Translations under genes and position numbers: made by a program
DNA from: Saxidomus purpurata
Taxonomy: Eukaryota; Mollusca; Bivalvia; Venerida; Veneridae
Reading direction: 5' to 3'
NCBI GenBank assembly: GCA_022818135.1
Contig: JAFMSR010000016.1
Location: 11,324,302 to 11,388,301, forward strand
Length of the DNA stretch: 64,000 nucleotides
Shown: positions 1 to 16,872 of the stretch, one piece after another
Position numbering within the stretch: position 1 is the first letter of the stretch
Layout: every line of letters begins with the position of its first letter
The notes under the pieces: model-generated
Database searches by the model: none
Told to the model about the DNA's origin: nothing
Seen by the model: only the letters and a program-made list of their open reading frames with translations

Positions 1-1084
1 ATTTAAGCTGGCAAGTATATTGCGGCCAAATCTAAGGAAACTCTGAAGTTGAACCAATTGTGAACATGCTAATTGAAGGATAATCAGGAGGTTCCTAAAT
101 AAGCCATATGCAATTGAGACTGCAACAGCTCATTTGAAACAAAGTTTCAGGTTAGCTTTTCGATGGGTATAAACAGTTCGGAGAGTAACAACAACAACCT
201 CGGAATGAGATAATGCGTTTATTTCTGAAAATACATAACATGATTTTTTCTACATCAAAACTTTAAATAACAGAATTAAGGGAACAAAATAAGCAATACT
301 AAACTCTGTAAAATACAAAAAAATAAAGACAATTATAAAAAAATGTTTCAACCAGTGAATATAAACATGACAGAATATAGTACTGGTAGAGCTTACAAAA
401 TAAAGGGAAGTAGAAATAAGTTATTATTAATAAAAAAAATTCTTCGCTCAAGTGTACCATTTAGCAGTATCAAAAAATGAACTTATGAATAAATCAACAA
501 TTAAAGTGCCTAATATTTTTTTCAGCCTTTGAATAAACATAACCTCTCTCTAGCTTTGATTTACTTGACTAACTATTGATATGCTACCTATGTTTTCCCT
601 TTTTCAGACAAGCTCTTCTTATCTCCCGGACTTTATTCTATTAATATGACATATAAATGACAAAGTAAAGTTTTTTTCCGTTTCTTTATGAAACTGATAT
701 TGAAAAATTTTGACCAATTTTTGTAGGTACTGTAGAATTCAAACTCCCTTTAATCAGAAAAAGTCCAAAATACATTGTATGGGGGAAAAAATGTGAAGTG
801 CTAAAATCTAAACGGAGGATGAAAAATCACGGATTTCAAGGAAATCTATAGATAAACTTAACAAAAGACCAATTTATTTACCGAAAACTGTTACAAATCA
901 CAAACTGTTTTATCAAAGCACTATTTATTCCAAAAATGGGAAAAGTTACCATACACATTTCATGCTTATAAATACATTTTGATTAACTATATAATCCTGT
1001 AAATAATACTATTATGTAACCGTCTGTTTGAAGCTACATCAATTATGATACATGCCTTGAATTATGATTCATTTGGCTTCAACT

Positions 1085-1283
1085 TTAACCAGAACCTGCT
1101 AAATTTCAAAAATGGACTTGCCCATATTTCAACTTGGACAGTACTAGGCAGTACCATAAACTGTTGAAAGGGGTGAATAGTAAAAGTTGCAGATCATGAT
1201 TAGACTTCACTGATATGCAGGCTGATCATGATCTGCACTGGTAACAAAAGCAGAATCTCTGGCCTCCAGCGGGGTAAAGCTTA
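1085..1283 (+). repeat. MITE family A copy
   Basis: Near full-length copy of an interspersed element of about 180-230 bp. The left part reads 'ctgctaaatttcaaaaatgga' like the other copies. The core has two near-palindromic ATCATGAT blocks about 45 bp apart, and the right end reads 'ccagcggggtaaagctt'. The ends are degenerate inverted repeats of the AACCCTTA-type tips that are better kept at 42556-42731. No coding capacity. Confidence 0.75.
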
Positions 1284-2587
1284 AAATATAGGCTCAAAGT
1301 TTGGCGCAGCCATGAGCATTCAGCCACTAGTAAGCAGGTCATACAGTACATGTTCACTCGCAGTGAAAGCGTAATAATTCCGAAATAAAAAAAGCCCCAA
1401 ATTTTGATGAAACTGCATAACGTTAGAACAAACTTGAGGAAGCCAAATAATCTACAGCATGATCAAAACGGATACTGTCTAGATTAATTCCACGTAAAAA
1501 TATTACAGGTTTACCTTCAAGACTCACCATTATTATACACAAGAAATAGGAATGTTCTTCTTAATTGATATAATTTATGTCTACTTTAAAAATAGTCAAT
1601 CAGAACGTTCATGGTGATTTACTGACGCATTTTAACGTGTTTTTATTTTTACAATTTACACTCTCAAAGAAATCTGATGTTTAATTATGTCTAAATCAAA
1701 AATAAATCTTACTGAATTACAGCCAACATTAGATTTATTTCACTTGAATCTGCTTGAAACTGAACTTTGTCATAATATATTTTCGATTCTTTTTTTATGA
1801 AAACAGAGAAAAAACTACTATTTTAAGCTTATAATATGCCTTTGATATACATATAAATTTTAACACATTGAAATAATCAAGTGTTGTGTCATTTAAAAAC
1901 AGTTAACACCTTGGTAAACTCAAAACAATGTTTATAAATCGGTTGTAAATTAAGTAAAGTATTTATTTAGACTTAGAAAAGAAGTGTAAAATAAGTAGTT
2001 TGTGGACGGATTACCTTATAAAATGATTTAATGACAATAAAAACAGTTGTTGACGTACAAATACAGCAATAAAATAAAAATGCAACCTCATGGAAGTTGC
2101 GATAAATACTGACACATCAAAATTAGGTATCACAAAAACATCATAATGTAAACGAAAAAAATTATGAGCGACTTAAAATCAAACTTATCTCGCAGAATTT
2201 CATGTTTTCGTGATAGAGCAGTTTGTAGTGAGTAAATGTTTCATTGAAATCAGTTGTTTGACATATGAGACTGCAAATAAACCTGTTTTCAACCGTATCT
2301 AACTTTGTAAAACACGTGAAAACTGCTGCGTGAAAAGACGTCTCAGCTTGCAGTTTATTAGTCACAGCTAACAGACAGAAATCTACCAATATCTAAAAAC
2401 AACTAGAGACTGGCATAAAACCTCAACCTGAGTTTTTCATGCATTAACCTTGACCCTTTTAAATTTCTGATCTGTACTTGCCTATTGTTCAGTTTGCGCA
2501 GAAATATTAATTATTTAAAGTGCTGAATGCTGAAATTCAATGACTGAATAGGGATCAAAGAAATTAATGACCATACTGTACTGATGT

Positions 2588-2652
2588 GCAGGCAGATCAT
2601 GATCTACACTGGCCGAAAAGGCAGAAATGCTTGCCCCCTGTATGGTAAGAAT
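2588..2652 (+). repeat. MITE family A, right-end fragment
   Basis: Carries the second palindromic block (gcagatcatgatctacactgg) and the right end (ccccctgtatggtaag) of family A. The left half is missing. Confidence 0.55.
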
Positions 2653-2892
2653 TAATGTTATCATTACTGTTTTTTTCATGAATTTGACAAATTATTATTA
2701 AAGAGTATTTCGATCCTTAATATAAAGGGTAAATACTTATAAAAAAAAATTTTATACCAGCCAAAAATCTATCTACTGTATAAATATTTGTTTTTGCGGG
2801 TTTTTTATTTTGGCTATATTGGCCGTCACCAATGATTGTGCCAAATATAAACAACGTCATTATAAATCACCGCAGTTACAAAAGATAAACAC

Positions 2893-3392
2893 NNNNNNNN
2901 NNNNNNNNNNNNNNNNNNNNNNNNNNNNNNNNNNNNNNNNNNNNNNNNNNNNNNNNNNNNNNNNNNNNNNNNNNNNNNNNNNNNNNNNNNNNNNNNNNNN
3001 NNNNNNNNNNNNNNNNNNNNNNNNNNNNNNNNNNNNNNNNNNNNNNNNNNNNNNNNNNNNNNNNNNNNNNNNNNNNNNNNNNNNNNNNNNNNNNNNNNNN
3101 NNNNNNNNNNNNNNNNNNNNNNNNNNNNNNNNNNNNNNNNNNNNNNNNNNNNNNNNNNNNNNNNNNNNNNNNNNNNNNNNNNNNNNNNNNNNNNNNNNNN
3201 NNNNNNNNNNNNNNNNNNNNNNNNNNNNNNNNNNNNNNNNNNNNNNNNNNNNNNNNNNNNNNNNNNNNNNNNNNNNNNNNNNNNNNNNNNNNNNNNNNNN
3301 NNNNNNNNNNNNNNNNNNNNNNNNNNNNNNNNNNNNNNNNNNNNNNNNNNNNNNNNNNNNNNNNNNNNNNNNNNNNNNNNNNNNNNNNNNNN
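2893..3392. other. Assembly gap (500 N)
   Basis: Exactly 500 N, which suggests a fixed-size scaffold gap rather than a measured length. It hides the 5' part of the gypsy element: gag, protease, most of the reverse transcriptase, and any 5' LTR. Confidence 0.99.
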
Positions 3393-5360
3393 GGTAAAGG
3401 AATATCACCAGATCCAGCCAAAATTGAAGCAATCAAGATGGCAACAGAACCAACAAATGTATCGGAACTGCGATCATTTCTTGGCATGACAAATTATGTA
3501 TCGAGATTCATACATGATTATTCGACCATCACAGAACCATTGCGAAAACTTACACAGAAAGATGTAAAATTTGAATGGACAGAATCACAAGATGATGCAT
3601 TTCAGAAGCTGAAAGAAGTTCTGACAAATGACAAGGTGATGGCATATTACGACCCAAACAAAGAATTAGAACTTACAGTAGATGCCTCGGGAGTAGGAGT
3701 TGCAGCCATACTGAGCCAAGACAATAAGATAATTGCATATTCAAGCCGAGCTTTGACACCTGTGGAACAGCGATATAGCCAAACAGAACGGGAGGCATTG
3801 AGTATCGTGGTAGGAATTGAACACTTTAAGCTATACTTGTTTGGTAAACCGTTCAAGCTTATTACGGACCACAAGTCTTTGGAAGCAATTTTCAACAATC
3901 CAAAAGAAAATCAACCTCTCCGACTAGAAAGATGGAGACTACGTCTGGTGGGATACGATTTTCGTGTGCAATACAAAAAAGGAAGCACAAATCCGGCAGA
4001 CTATATGTCGCGCCATCCACTAGAGACCACGGAAGATGAATATATACAATCTAGTCTCGCAGAAAGCTATGTTAGCTTTGTGACCGAGATGTCAGTGCCA
4101 AAAGCAATGACATTGGAAGAAATAGTGTCAGTGACAAGTGGAGACAAATTGTTACACAAAGTAATGCAATCTGTAAAATCAAACAAATGGGATAAAGAAT
4201 TACGTAGAAAAAATAAAAGTTATGACTGTTTTTTCCGAGTTCGAGATGAGTTAACAGTGGTTCAGATCGAGTCCCATACTATTTTGTAACGAGGCACACG
4301 ACTTGTCATACCTGAAACATTGCACCAAAAAGTAATTGATATCGCGCATGAATCACACGCTGGAATTGTAAAATGCAAGCAATTGTTAAGGGAAAAAGTT
4401 TGGTTCCCATACATCGATGAGAAAGTTGAACAGACAGTAAAGAACTGTATACCCTGTTTATCTATTGATCCGAAAAATCCCACAGAGCCAATGAAATTGT
4501 GTGAGTTACCAAAGAGAATCTGGGACGAACTAAGTGTAGACTTTTACGGCCCGTTACCATCACGTGATTATCTAATGGTCACAATTGACGACTACAGTAG
4601 ATATCCGTTTGTGGAAGTGATACATACCATTTCAGCGAAGACAGTAATTTCACGTTTGAGCTACATCTTCTCGATTTTTGGCGTACCATAAATTCTGAGA
4701 ACGGACAATGGTCCACCTTTCCAAAGTGAAGAGTTTGCAAATTTTGCAGTCGAAATGGGTTTCAAACATAGAAGGATCACACCTTTGCATCCAGAATCGA
4801 ATGGAATCGCGGAGCGATTTATGAGAATATTATCAAAAACTGTCAAAACAGCACATATGCAGGGACATAACCTGAAAAAGGAACTTAATACATTCCTACT
4901 AAACTATCGAGCAACACCCCACAGTTCGACCGGTGTTTCACCAGCCCAGCTTATTTTCGGAAGGACATTTCAAACTAAAATACCAGAATTCAAACCCAAG
5001 TGCAGAGACACCTATGTCCGAAAACGGGATGCAGATTTGCGGAAAAAGAACAAAACATATATAGACAAAAAGCGAAATTCGCGACAAGTCTATTTACGTG
5101 TTGGGGACTCAGTTCTCATAAAACAACGCAGACAAAACAAACTCTCGACACCATTTAGTTATAAACCCGGGATTATTCTACAGAAGAAGGGATCAATGAT
5201 AACAGTTAAACATCAAGGAAAAATTGTGACAAGGGATGTTTCACATTTTAAGCCACTACCAAAAACACTAACGTACAAAGCCGAAAACAAATCGAAACAA
5301 GAAACGAGTTCAAATGAACGCCCAAAGAGGGAAATTAGGAAACCTGCGAGGTACCGTTAG
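3393..5360 (+). pseudogene. Ty3/gypsy-type LTR retrotransposon pol, 3' part, disrupted
   Basis: The C-terminal part of a gypsy polyprotein stays in one frame from the gap edge to the stop at 5358-5360. In order it shows the end of the reverse transcriptase (a SELRSFLGMTNY-like block near 3465), RNase H (TVDAS with Asp at 3681, YSQTEREAL, LITDHKSLE), the integrase HHCC zinc finger (HESH near 4350, CIPC near 4450) and the DD(35)E integrase core (Asp codons 4539 and 4704, Glu codon 4812). A basic C-terminal tail follows. Two in-frame TAA stops interrupt it, at 4287-4289 between RNase H and integrase and at 4689-4691 just before the second catalytic Asp, so this copy cannot make full Pol. There is no frameshift, which suggests fairly recent death. 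In a live copy the enzyme would copy and integrate element RNA. The 5' part lies in the assembly gap. Confidence 0.93.
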
Positions 5361-5373
5361 TAAGGATGGGAAG

Positions 5374-5477
5374 TGTAATTTCAAGTGTTTGTGTATGGAG
5401 CATAATAATCTCCATAAATATGTGCCTACAAAGCAAATAATAAAGGTTAATCTAGAATAAGTGATTGTGAAATTACA
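5374..5477 (+). repeat. Probable 3' LTR (short) of the gypsy element
   Basis: Thirteen bases after the pol stop, behind a purine-rich tract (aaggatgggaag) that could be the polypurine primer, the sequence begins TGTAATTTCA. It ends TGAAATTACA, a perfect 10-bp inverted pair with the TG...CA signature of LTRs. A polyadenylation-like AATAAA lies inside (near 5439). The resulting 104 bp is very short for an LTR. The 5' LTR falls in the N gap, so the boundary cannot be confirmed by comparing two LTRs, and a later end is possible. Confidence 0.5.
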
Positions 5478-5678
5478 AAGTTAAGATAAAAGGGCTGTAC
5501 ACTAATTGGAAATGTCACATTGATGAAATGTGTACCGCGCGCAGATTAGTTAATTTGTTTTCAGACAGAAACCAGACTCTGGGTTAGGCAAAGAATTAGT
5601 GTAAATATCATGTTCATATAACTTGCTGATAAATGAATTAACATTGTTTCCTAACAGTTGAATGAATGACTAAACATC

Positions 5679-5942
5679 ATGGAAAAAATTGAAAACTGTA
5701 AACTAGTAACATTCTTCGGGCATTTTATTTTTTTCATTATTTGTTTAATAACCATATATTCTAACATGCTGGTTTGCATCTTCTTTAAAGAAAAGATGGG
5801 ATGTAGATATACATCGCCTACGTACTTGTTGTATCATATTACATTCTTGATGTTGCATGCTTATCCCGCTATATATTGTGTTAGTCGCCCTGCGAGAGCT
5901 GTATCAAATAAACGTATAAAATGTAGCAGTGTTGTTCATTAG
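5679..5942 (+). CDS. Unrecognised small ORF with hydrophobic N-terminus
   Basis: An 87-codon open frame from ATG, with a strongly hydrophobic stretch at residues 10-32 (FFGHFIFFIICLITIYSNML) that could be a signal anchor. Several aromatic and Cys residues follow. No domain recognised. It lies between the gypsy end and the RTK transmembrane exon on the same strand. It could be an unrelated hypothetical gene, a transposon remnant or chance; I cannot join it to the RTK by phase and splice sites. Confidence 0.15.
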   Translation: MEKIENCKLVTFFGHFIFFIICLITIYSNMLVCIFFKEKMGCRYTSPTYLLYHITFLMLHAYPAIYCVSRPARAVSNKRIKCSSVVH

Positions 5943-5993
5943 ATAAATAATGAAACAATATTACAGTTTTCAGACGAATAGTTTTAATGAGAA

Positions 5994-6318
5994 GTGGGCG
6001 ACTTCGGCTCATTCACTTCAAGGTTATTAAAGATGGTGAACGACATTTCGTCGAAAGACAGTTCTCGCATTTCGGCTATGTATCATATGCTTAGATTTGA
6101 CGAAGAGTGCTATTCTAAAAAGTACTGTGATACAGTCGTATCCGACGAAATTCCTTCAACGAAGTGTCTTCTATCCGATAATAAAAGTTTATCAATCGTA
6201 CCTAGATTTCTTCGTGGACTTAAACCTATATAAATCGTCGACAGTAAAAGACGGTATATATTATAAAAACCTTGCAACAAGCTTGCAAAGTGAACTTTTT
6301 AATCAGGTTGTTCTGTAG
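5994..6318 (+). other. Possible degraded coding segment
   Basis: Two overlapping open frames (5994-6233 and 6097-6318) in a stretch with more CpG and more balanced codons than its surroundings. The first reads 79 residues with four Cys; the second continues past its stop in another frame. This pattern could be a frameshifted coding remnant. No domain recognised. Confidence 0.15.
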
Positions 6319-6326
6319 TTGATATA

Positions 6327-6576
6327 CACTCAGTTCCAAAAGAAAGTGTGCACTTTGTTTTCTGTGATTTTTCATCGACTACTTTTCTGAAAGCCTATAT
6401 ATTTGGTACCAAAATTGAGATCTGTTTACGTACAATATGGCGAACATTTTAGATTTTGCAATCGATCGATGACAAATACACATGAGATATAATGCGCGAA
6501 AATTGAAGCCGATACGTCTGCTAAACATTGAAATATTTAAAATTACGAAGTGCACTCTTTCTTTTGGAACTGAGTG
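6327..6576. mobile_element. 250-bp MITE with 22-bp terminal inverted repeats, TA target site
   Basis: The left end (cactcagttccaaaagaaag at 6327) is the exact inverse of the right end ending at 6576; the match continues with mismatches to about 30 bp. TA flanks both sides (6325-6326 and 6577-6578), the usual Tc1/mariner target duplication. No coding capacity. It ends 22 bp before the splice acceptor of the RTK transmembrane exon, so it probably supplies part of that intron's branch-point region. Confidence 0.85.
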
Positions 6577-6599
6577 TATGCATGCGCTATATTTTATAG

Positions 6600-11989
<5,390 letters not shown>

Positions 11990-13378
11990 ATATACTGATG
12001 ATGTTGTGTAAACCTACCATGATGAAATTAAGGACTAAATTAGACTTTAGGTTGATCAGAGGTCTACAGTGCCATGGTACTTTCGGTCCTTTGATTATGA
12101 TGAGTGATAATCTTTAAAGACATTGCCCTTTGACAAATGTGTAAAAAAATCTGACGGTGAACATCTGAAGTTTTATATCATTGCGAGTTCATTATTAATG
12201 AAAGTGTTACTTTTGTCATGGTGATATCTGTAACATTTTATGCACACGCTGTAGAAATGTGCGCATGAGAATGCATAAATCTAGTTTAAAGCAATTATTG
12301 TTAATTTTTTATATTTGATTTTGAAAATTGTTGATATTTTACTGTGAAAATAGCTTGTACCACAGTTTGCTGATAGAAATATGTGTTATGGAGCAGAAAT
12401 CTGGAAATGAAAGTTCAAATTGCATTCAAAAAGTTAAAGTCACAAATACTCACAGTGATTACCTTAATTTTTCTTGCAATAACTACTATTTTTAAAGACA
12501 ACAAAGTTTCCTTAGCTTGAACATCTGCGATTGAATCTCAATGGTTTTGGGGTCAGGGATAGGGGGGTGTGAAAGCACAAGGATTATTAAGAAACAGATT
12601 GCGTATAATGTATTTACGACATAACATCCGTTCCAGCACTGTTCATCATCTAATAAACAATGATTTGAAGTTTTGATGGGCAGTAATTAACCACAAAGGT
12701 TGAAACAACAAAGAGTTGTTTATTAGACAATAATAACACTGAAAAGGATGTTATTTCGATTCTAACACGACCAGATATTACAAAATGTGATAAATGCAAA
12801 GCGATATTTTCTATGCGTATATTTTTTTTATGTCATGCGGCACAATATAACGTCATTTTTACAGCACATCGTTTCCCACATTGTTAATTGCATAATAAAA
12901 CACTATTTTTCTACTCTTTGTTTATAGAGACAAAATCATGAGTCAAGTTAGAATCAACATTATTCAAACTATTGAAGACACGCTGCTGCTATTTTTATCA
13001 CAGAATTATTTGTATACACACACAATTCGTTTTTTTTATCTAACACTTTTATCGCTACCTACTTTTTTGCGCTTTCTATTTCTGGTGTATTTACACAGTA
13101 TCCAAGAGGACCGTTTTAACTCTGCTTAGTTTATATGACTTTTATATATATGTTTGTGTTTTAGCATTTTTATATGGAATTTAATGTTTCTATTAATGAA
13201 TAGACTCACTCAATGTACACCTTTCAACAAATATTCATGCATAGCCCTGTAAATAGTTCCATCTACTCAATAATTCAGTAAAAGCATGCAGGACATGTTA
13301 TTTATAACCCAATATTGGAATTTCCAGTAATTTGCATACAACATGTACAAATGTACTGTATTATCTTGACTCTTTTTA

Positions 13379-13816
13379 TTAAAGTGACATTATGCGCATT
13401 TTTTTTCAAGTAAAAATCCAGTTGAATATGGTGTGTGTACAGTAACAAAAGCGTAGAGGAAATAGTAGCTTTTAACCCAAAACACCAAACTCTTCCCGCT
13501 ACCAGTATGAAATAATAACTTTCTAAATATCGATTTTCTTATTTGACTGAGAGAGTCAATTTAAGAAAAGAACAACTGCATGTAGGAGTTGCTTCCCTTC
13601 CACTGCCGAAATCTCTACCAACATCAACAACGACACGATCAACTATCATTTTATCAGTGCGATTTTTTTTTATATCTAAAGCACCAACTTCAAAATACTA
13701 ATGTGGCATAATCATTAATTTAACATATTTAAATGAACAGCAACCAAAAATTGCTTTTATAAAACTGTCACCAAAAATACACTATGTGCAGTAAGATGCA
13801 CATAATGTCACTTTAA
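13379..13816 (-). mobile_element. MITE family B copy 1
   Basis: About 430 bp with inverted ends TTAAAGTGACATTATGCGCA. The interior matches the copies at 15594, 27777, 49156 and 62864 almost throughout; this one is in reverse orientation. Non-autonomous DNA transposon; no conserved open frame. Confidence 0.9.
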
Positions 13817-14154
13817 GCGAATGCTTTTTAAAATCTATCAAGTAAAGGCATTTATTTATAACAGGAAAATGAGATTTGAAAAAATGTGACTCACAGAAGT
13901 GTAAATATAGAAAGTATGTTTCCTATTTTCATGCATTTGCCTTAAACACCGATTTCATGTAACACTGCTCAAAGTTTATATTTCTACTTCATTTGATAGC
14001 AAAATTATTAAAACATGATATGCCAATATACCAGTAGACGCAAAAAATATTTTAAAAACTTTTTGTCTTTTTTTACAGCCAAGCCCTGCTGTTTGCTTAT
14101 ACATGTGTCTTTGGGGATGTTTTTTAACATCATAGAAGTTATAATTATAAACCC

Positions 14155-14348
14155 ATATCCCGCTAATTTCCTAAAATAGACGTGTCCAACTTTTAATTTG
14201 GACTGTACCATTAATTGTTTGAAGGGGTGCTCACCGAAATTTACTGATTGAATAGCAAACAGTGACATTCATGTTCAGACTGAAGGGTTGGTCAGCTTGA
14301 TCATGATCTGTACTGGTTGCTAAGGCAAAGAAGGGCGAGAGTAAGCAG
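14155..14348 (+). repeat. MITE family A copy
   Basis: Shows the family A left part (tttcctaaaatagacgtgtcc, aatttggactgtaccatt), the 'ttgaaggggtgctcacc' block, and a degraded double palindrome including 'gatcatgatctgtactgg'. Confidence 0.7.
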
Positions 14349-14639
14349 TCTTTTTACTCAAAGTAGCCAAACAGGCTAATCAGTACTTGCTACAACTTTG
14401 CAAGTCAAGTTTTTGCTTTTTTGTACAGGAAAACTCAGTGGATTTCTTAAGAATCTTTATATTTTCATACTGGCTTGTCAATTATGCTTGACCATTTTGT
14501 AAATACAAGTACTCATTCTGATCAAATTCTCTGCATAATATAATAATGCATCGAACTCTGTTGAATGTTGCAATAAATCTTGACAAAGAAATCTATCTCT
14601 TTTTACTTTACCGAGTCCCTTCCTTTTATCATCAAGACC

Positions 14640-14795
14640 AACACAGATCATTTTTTCCTGTCAAGCATTGATCAATTTTCCGTCCAAACACGGATCAATT
14701 TTCCGTCCAAACACAGATCAATTTTCCAGATAAATATTTTCTGGAGGAATACAAATCAATTTACTGGACGAACACAGATCAATTTTTCTGATGAT
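14640..14795 (+). repeat. ~22-bp tandem repeat
   Basis: Four to six degenerate units of 'aacacagatcaattttccgtcc'. The small open frame across it is a product of the repeat. Confidence 0.75.
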
Positions 14796-15194
14796 TGGGC
14801 TTTCAGAGTATACTCAGTTTTCCTTTGATTTAGCTGCTAGACCTACTTTTTAAATGAATGAATGGTGTTTTATGGCATTAACATCGTTAAGTTTATTACA
14901 TTGAAGAACAGCCACTTCCTTGGTGGTTTGAGTCACAACTTGCATGGGGCTTTACAATGTCTGCAGGAACCTCAGCCCGCCAAGTCCATTTAATTGCCTT
15001 TTATGATATATGCAGTGCGTCACCTATGGTAGTTGCAATTCTGGTACCTAAGCACTAACAACCAACCACAGGGGTAACCTACTTTTGAACTTGATTATCA
15101 TTTTCTTTCAAGTTCAGACGACAAAGAGATTACCAACATTCTGGCTATATTTCAAAATGTAGCTTCTAGAGTATTTACATCCTGTTGTTGTTGT

Positions 15195-15405
15195 AGGAGC
15201 TTTAATTCCCGTTCCAACCTTTGGTCATTTGAACAGGTGGACAGTTTACCTAACCATCTTTCTTGAGAACCAGTACTAGACTCCGACTGCCAACTTTCTT
15301 ACATGAGACATGGTCAGTAGCAGGACTCAAACCAATGACTCAATCTACGAGAGATCAGAGTGATTTCAAGTCGGCGACTCTAACCACTCTGCCACCGAGT
15401 CAGGT
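15195..15405 (-). repeat. tRNA-derived SINE
   Basis: The minus strand starts with a tRNA-like head: A-box-like TGGCAGAGTGGTTAGAGTCG and B-box-like GGTTTGAGTCC. A body (ccatgtctcatgtaagaaagttggcag...) follows that is shared with 47525-47745 and 48224-48495. Confidence 0.75.
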
Positions 15406-15593
15406 ATTTACTTTTCCTTTCAATGAATCAATGCGGTTACCCAGTTTCTGACTCCACATGACCCATTATTTAACTTGACCAAGAATTCAATTGTGGACAG
15501 ACAATAGGCATCTTGCAAATCACAAAAGCTTGTGTTGTGGAATTAATGCTCCGGTGAGATATTAAAACATGTCCACTGCATGCTAGTTTACTG

Positions 15594-16017
15594 TTAAAGT
15601 GACATTATGCGCATCTTACTGCACATAGTGTATTTTTGGTGACAGTTTTATAAAAGCAATTTTTGGTTGCTGTTCATTTAAATGTGTTAAATGAATGATT
15701 ATGCCGCATTAGTATTTGAAGTTGGTGCTTTAGATATAAAAAATCGGACTGATGAAATGATAGTTGATTGTGTCGTTGCTGATGTTGGTAGAGATTTCGG
15801 CAGTGGAAGGGAAGCAACTCCAGCATGCAGTTGTTCTTTTCTTAAATTGACTCCCAGTCAAATAAGAAAATCAATATTTGGAAAGTTATTATTTCATACT
15901 GGTAGCGTGAAGAGTTTGGTGTATTGGGTTAAAAGCTATTATTTCCTCTATGCTTTTGTACACACACCATATTCAGCTGGATTTTTACTTGAAAAAATGC
16001 GCATAATGTCACTTTAA
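15594..16017 (+). mobile_element. MITE family B copy 2
   Basis: Full-length copy with near-perfect inverted tips; even the flanking ctg/cag match (ctgttaaagtgac ... gtcactttaacag). A 108-codon frame inside is broken in the sister copies and is not taken as a gene. Confidence 0.92.
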
Positions 16018-16769
16018 CAGAAATATGGACATGTTCTTTTTATCACAAATTTTTTTTTATGAAAATGCATGGAAATTTAACAATAACATATTGTTTAAAA
16101 TTTATTAATTGATTCTTCAAAATATAAAATATTCTTAACAATAATGGCAAAAGATAAAAAAAAAAGGAAAACTTGCTTACATAACCAAACATATCACACT
16201 GACACAATGTCCGCTCTCACGTAATCAAAATCAAGGTCAATCATAACCATAAATCAAGATTCTCATTTGTTCACATTGCTAGTATCAGTTCATGTACATT
16301 TTACAGACGGATAATACATGCATCCTGGATATTGCAAACAGATAATTATTTAAAACGGATTAAAAGTAAGTAATCTTTTTTCAAAATGGTAGGTGATCTG
16401 TTCAAAGGATAGCTCTTGAGTGCGTGTAAAAAAACTGCAAATCAACTAAATGATCTGTTTTTTTCATCCAAAAAAAAGTATTTTTCAATACCATCTTAGG
16501 TAATTTCTCATGATGTCCCTTAAACAATGCTTGTGTACATTGTGTATAGGACAGTTGTTTTTAAGGTAAGCTATTGTAAAACACTACTAAAATTCAAAAA
16601 GATCAAAACATAAAAAGTGAATACCATACATGTAAAGTCTCCTGATTTTTCCAAGCAACTCCTCATCTTTATTATTATGACAATTTTAGCAAAATCAATC
16701 AAATCTGGATAAAAAGTTAAAATATTGAAATTTCTTAGGTTTTCTTCTTAAATTTCGTTCTTTATGTAC

Positions 16770-16872
16770 TAACTGAATCTCCTGCTTTTTTTTCATTCAA
16801 TCTCCTGATTTGTGATGTCAAATCTCCAGATTTTTCATGTCAAAGCTCCTAATTTATCAATTCAAATCTCCT
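16770..16872. repeat. Degenerate ~25-bp tandem repeat
   Basis: About four loose units resembling 'tcaaatctccagatttttcatg'. Low conservation. Confidence 0.45.

Larger units (their letters stand above)
1..2892. other. Intergenic, no gene recognised
   Basis: AT-rich sequence with no open frame that resembles a known protein. It holds two copies of the palindromic MITE family A, listed separately. The only modest open frame, on the minus strand near 2162-2389, has no recognisable domain and sits in low-complexity AT-rich sequence. Confidence 0.6.

Noticed and set aside
2810..3487. ORFs running through the first N gap
   Set aside because: They consist mostly of undetermined bases; only the right-hand flank is coding, as part of gypsy pol.
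5679..6318. N-terminal or ectodomain exons of the RTK
   Set aside because: The frames do not join the phase-1 acceptor at 6599 through visible donors, and no extracellular domain motif was recognised.
15691..16017. 108-codon ORF inside MITE B copy 2
   Set aside because: The same stretch in the other four copies has indels and stops, so the frame is chance within a non-coding element.
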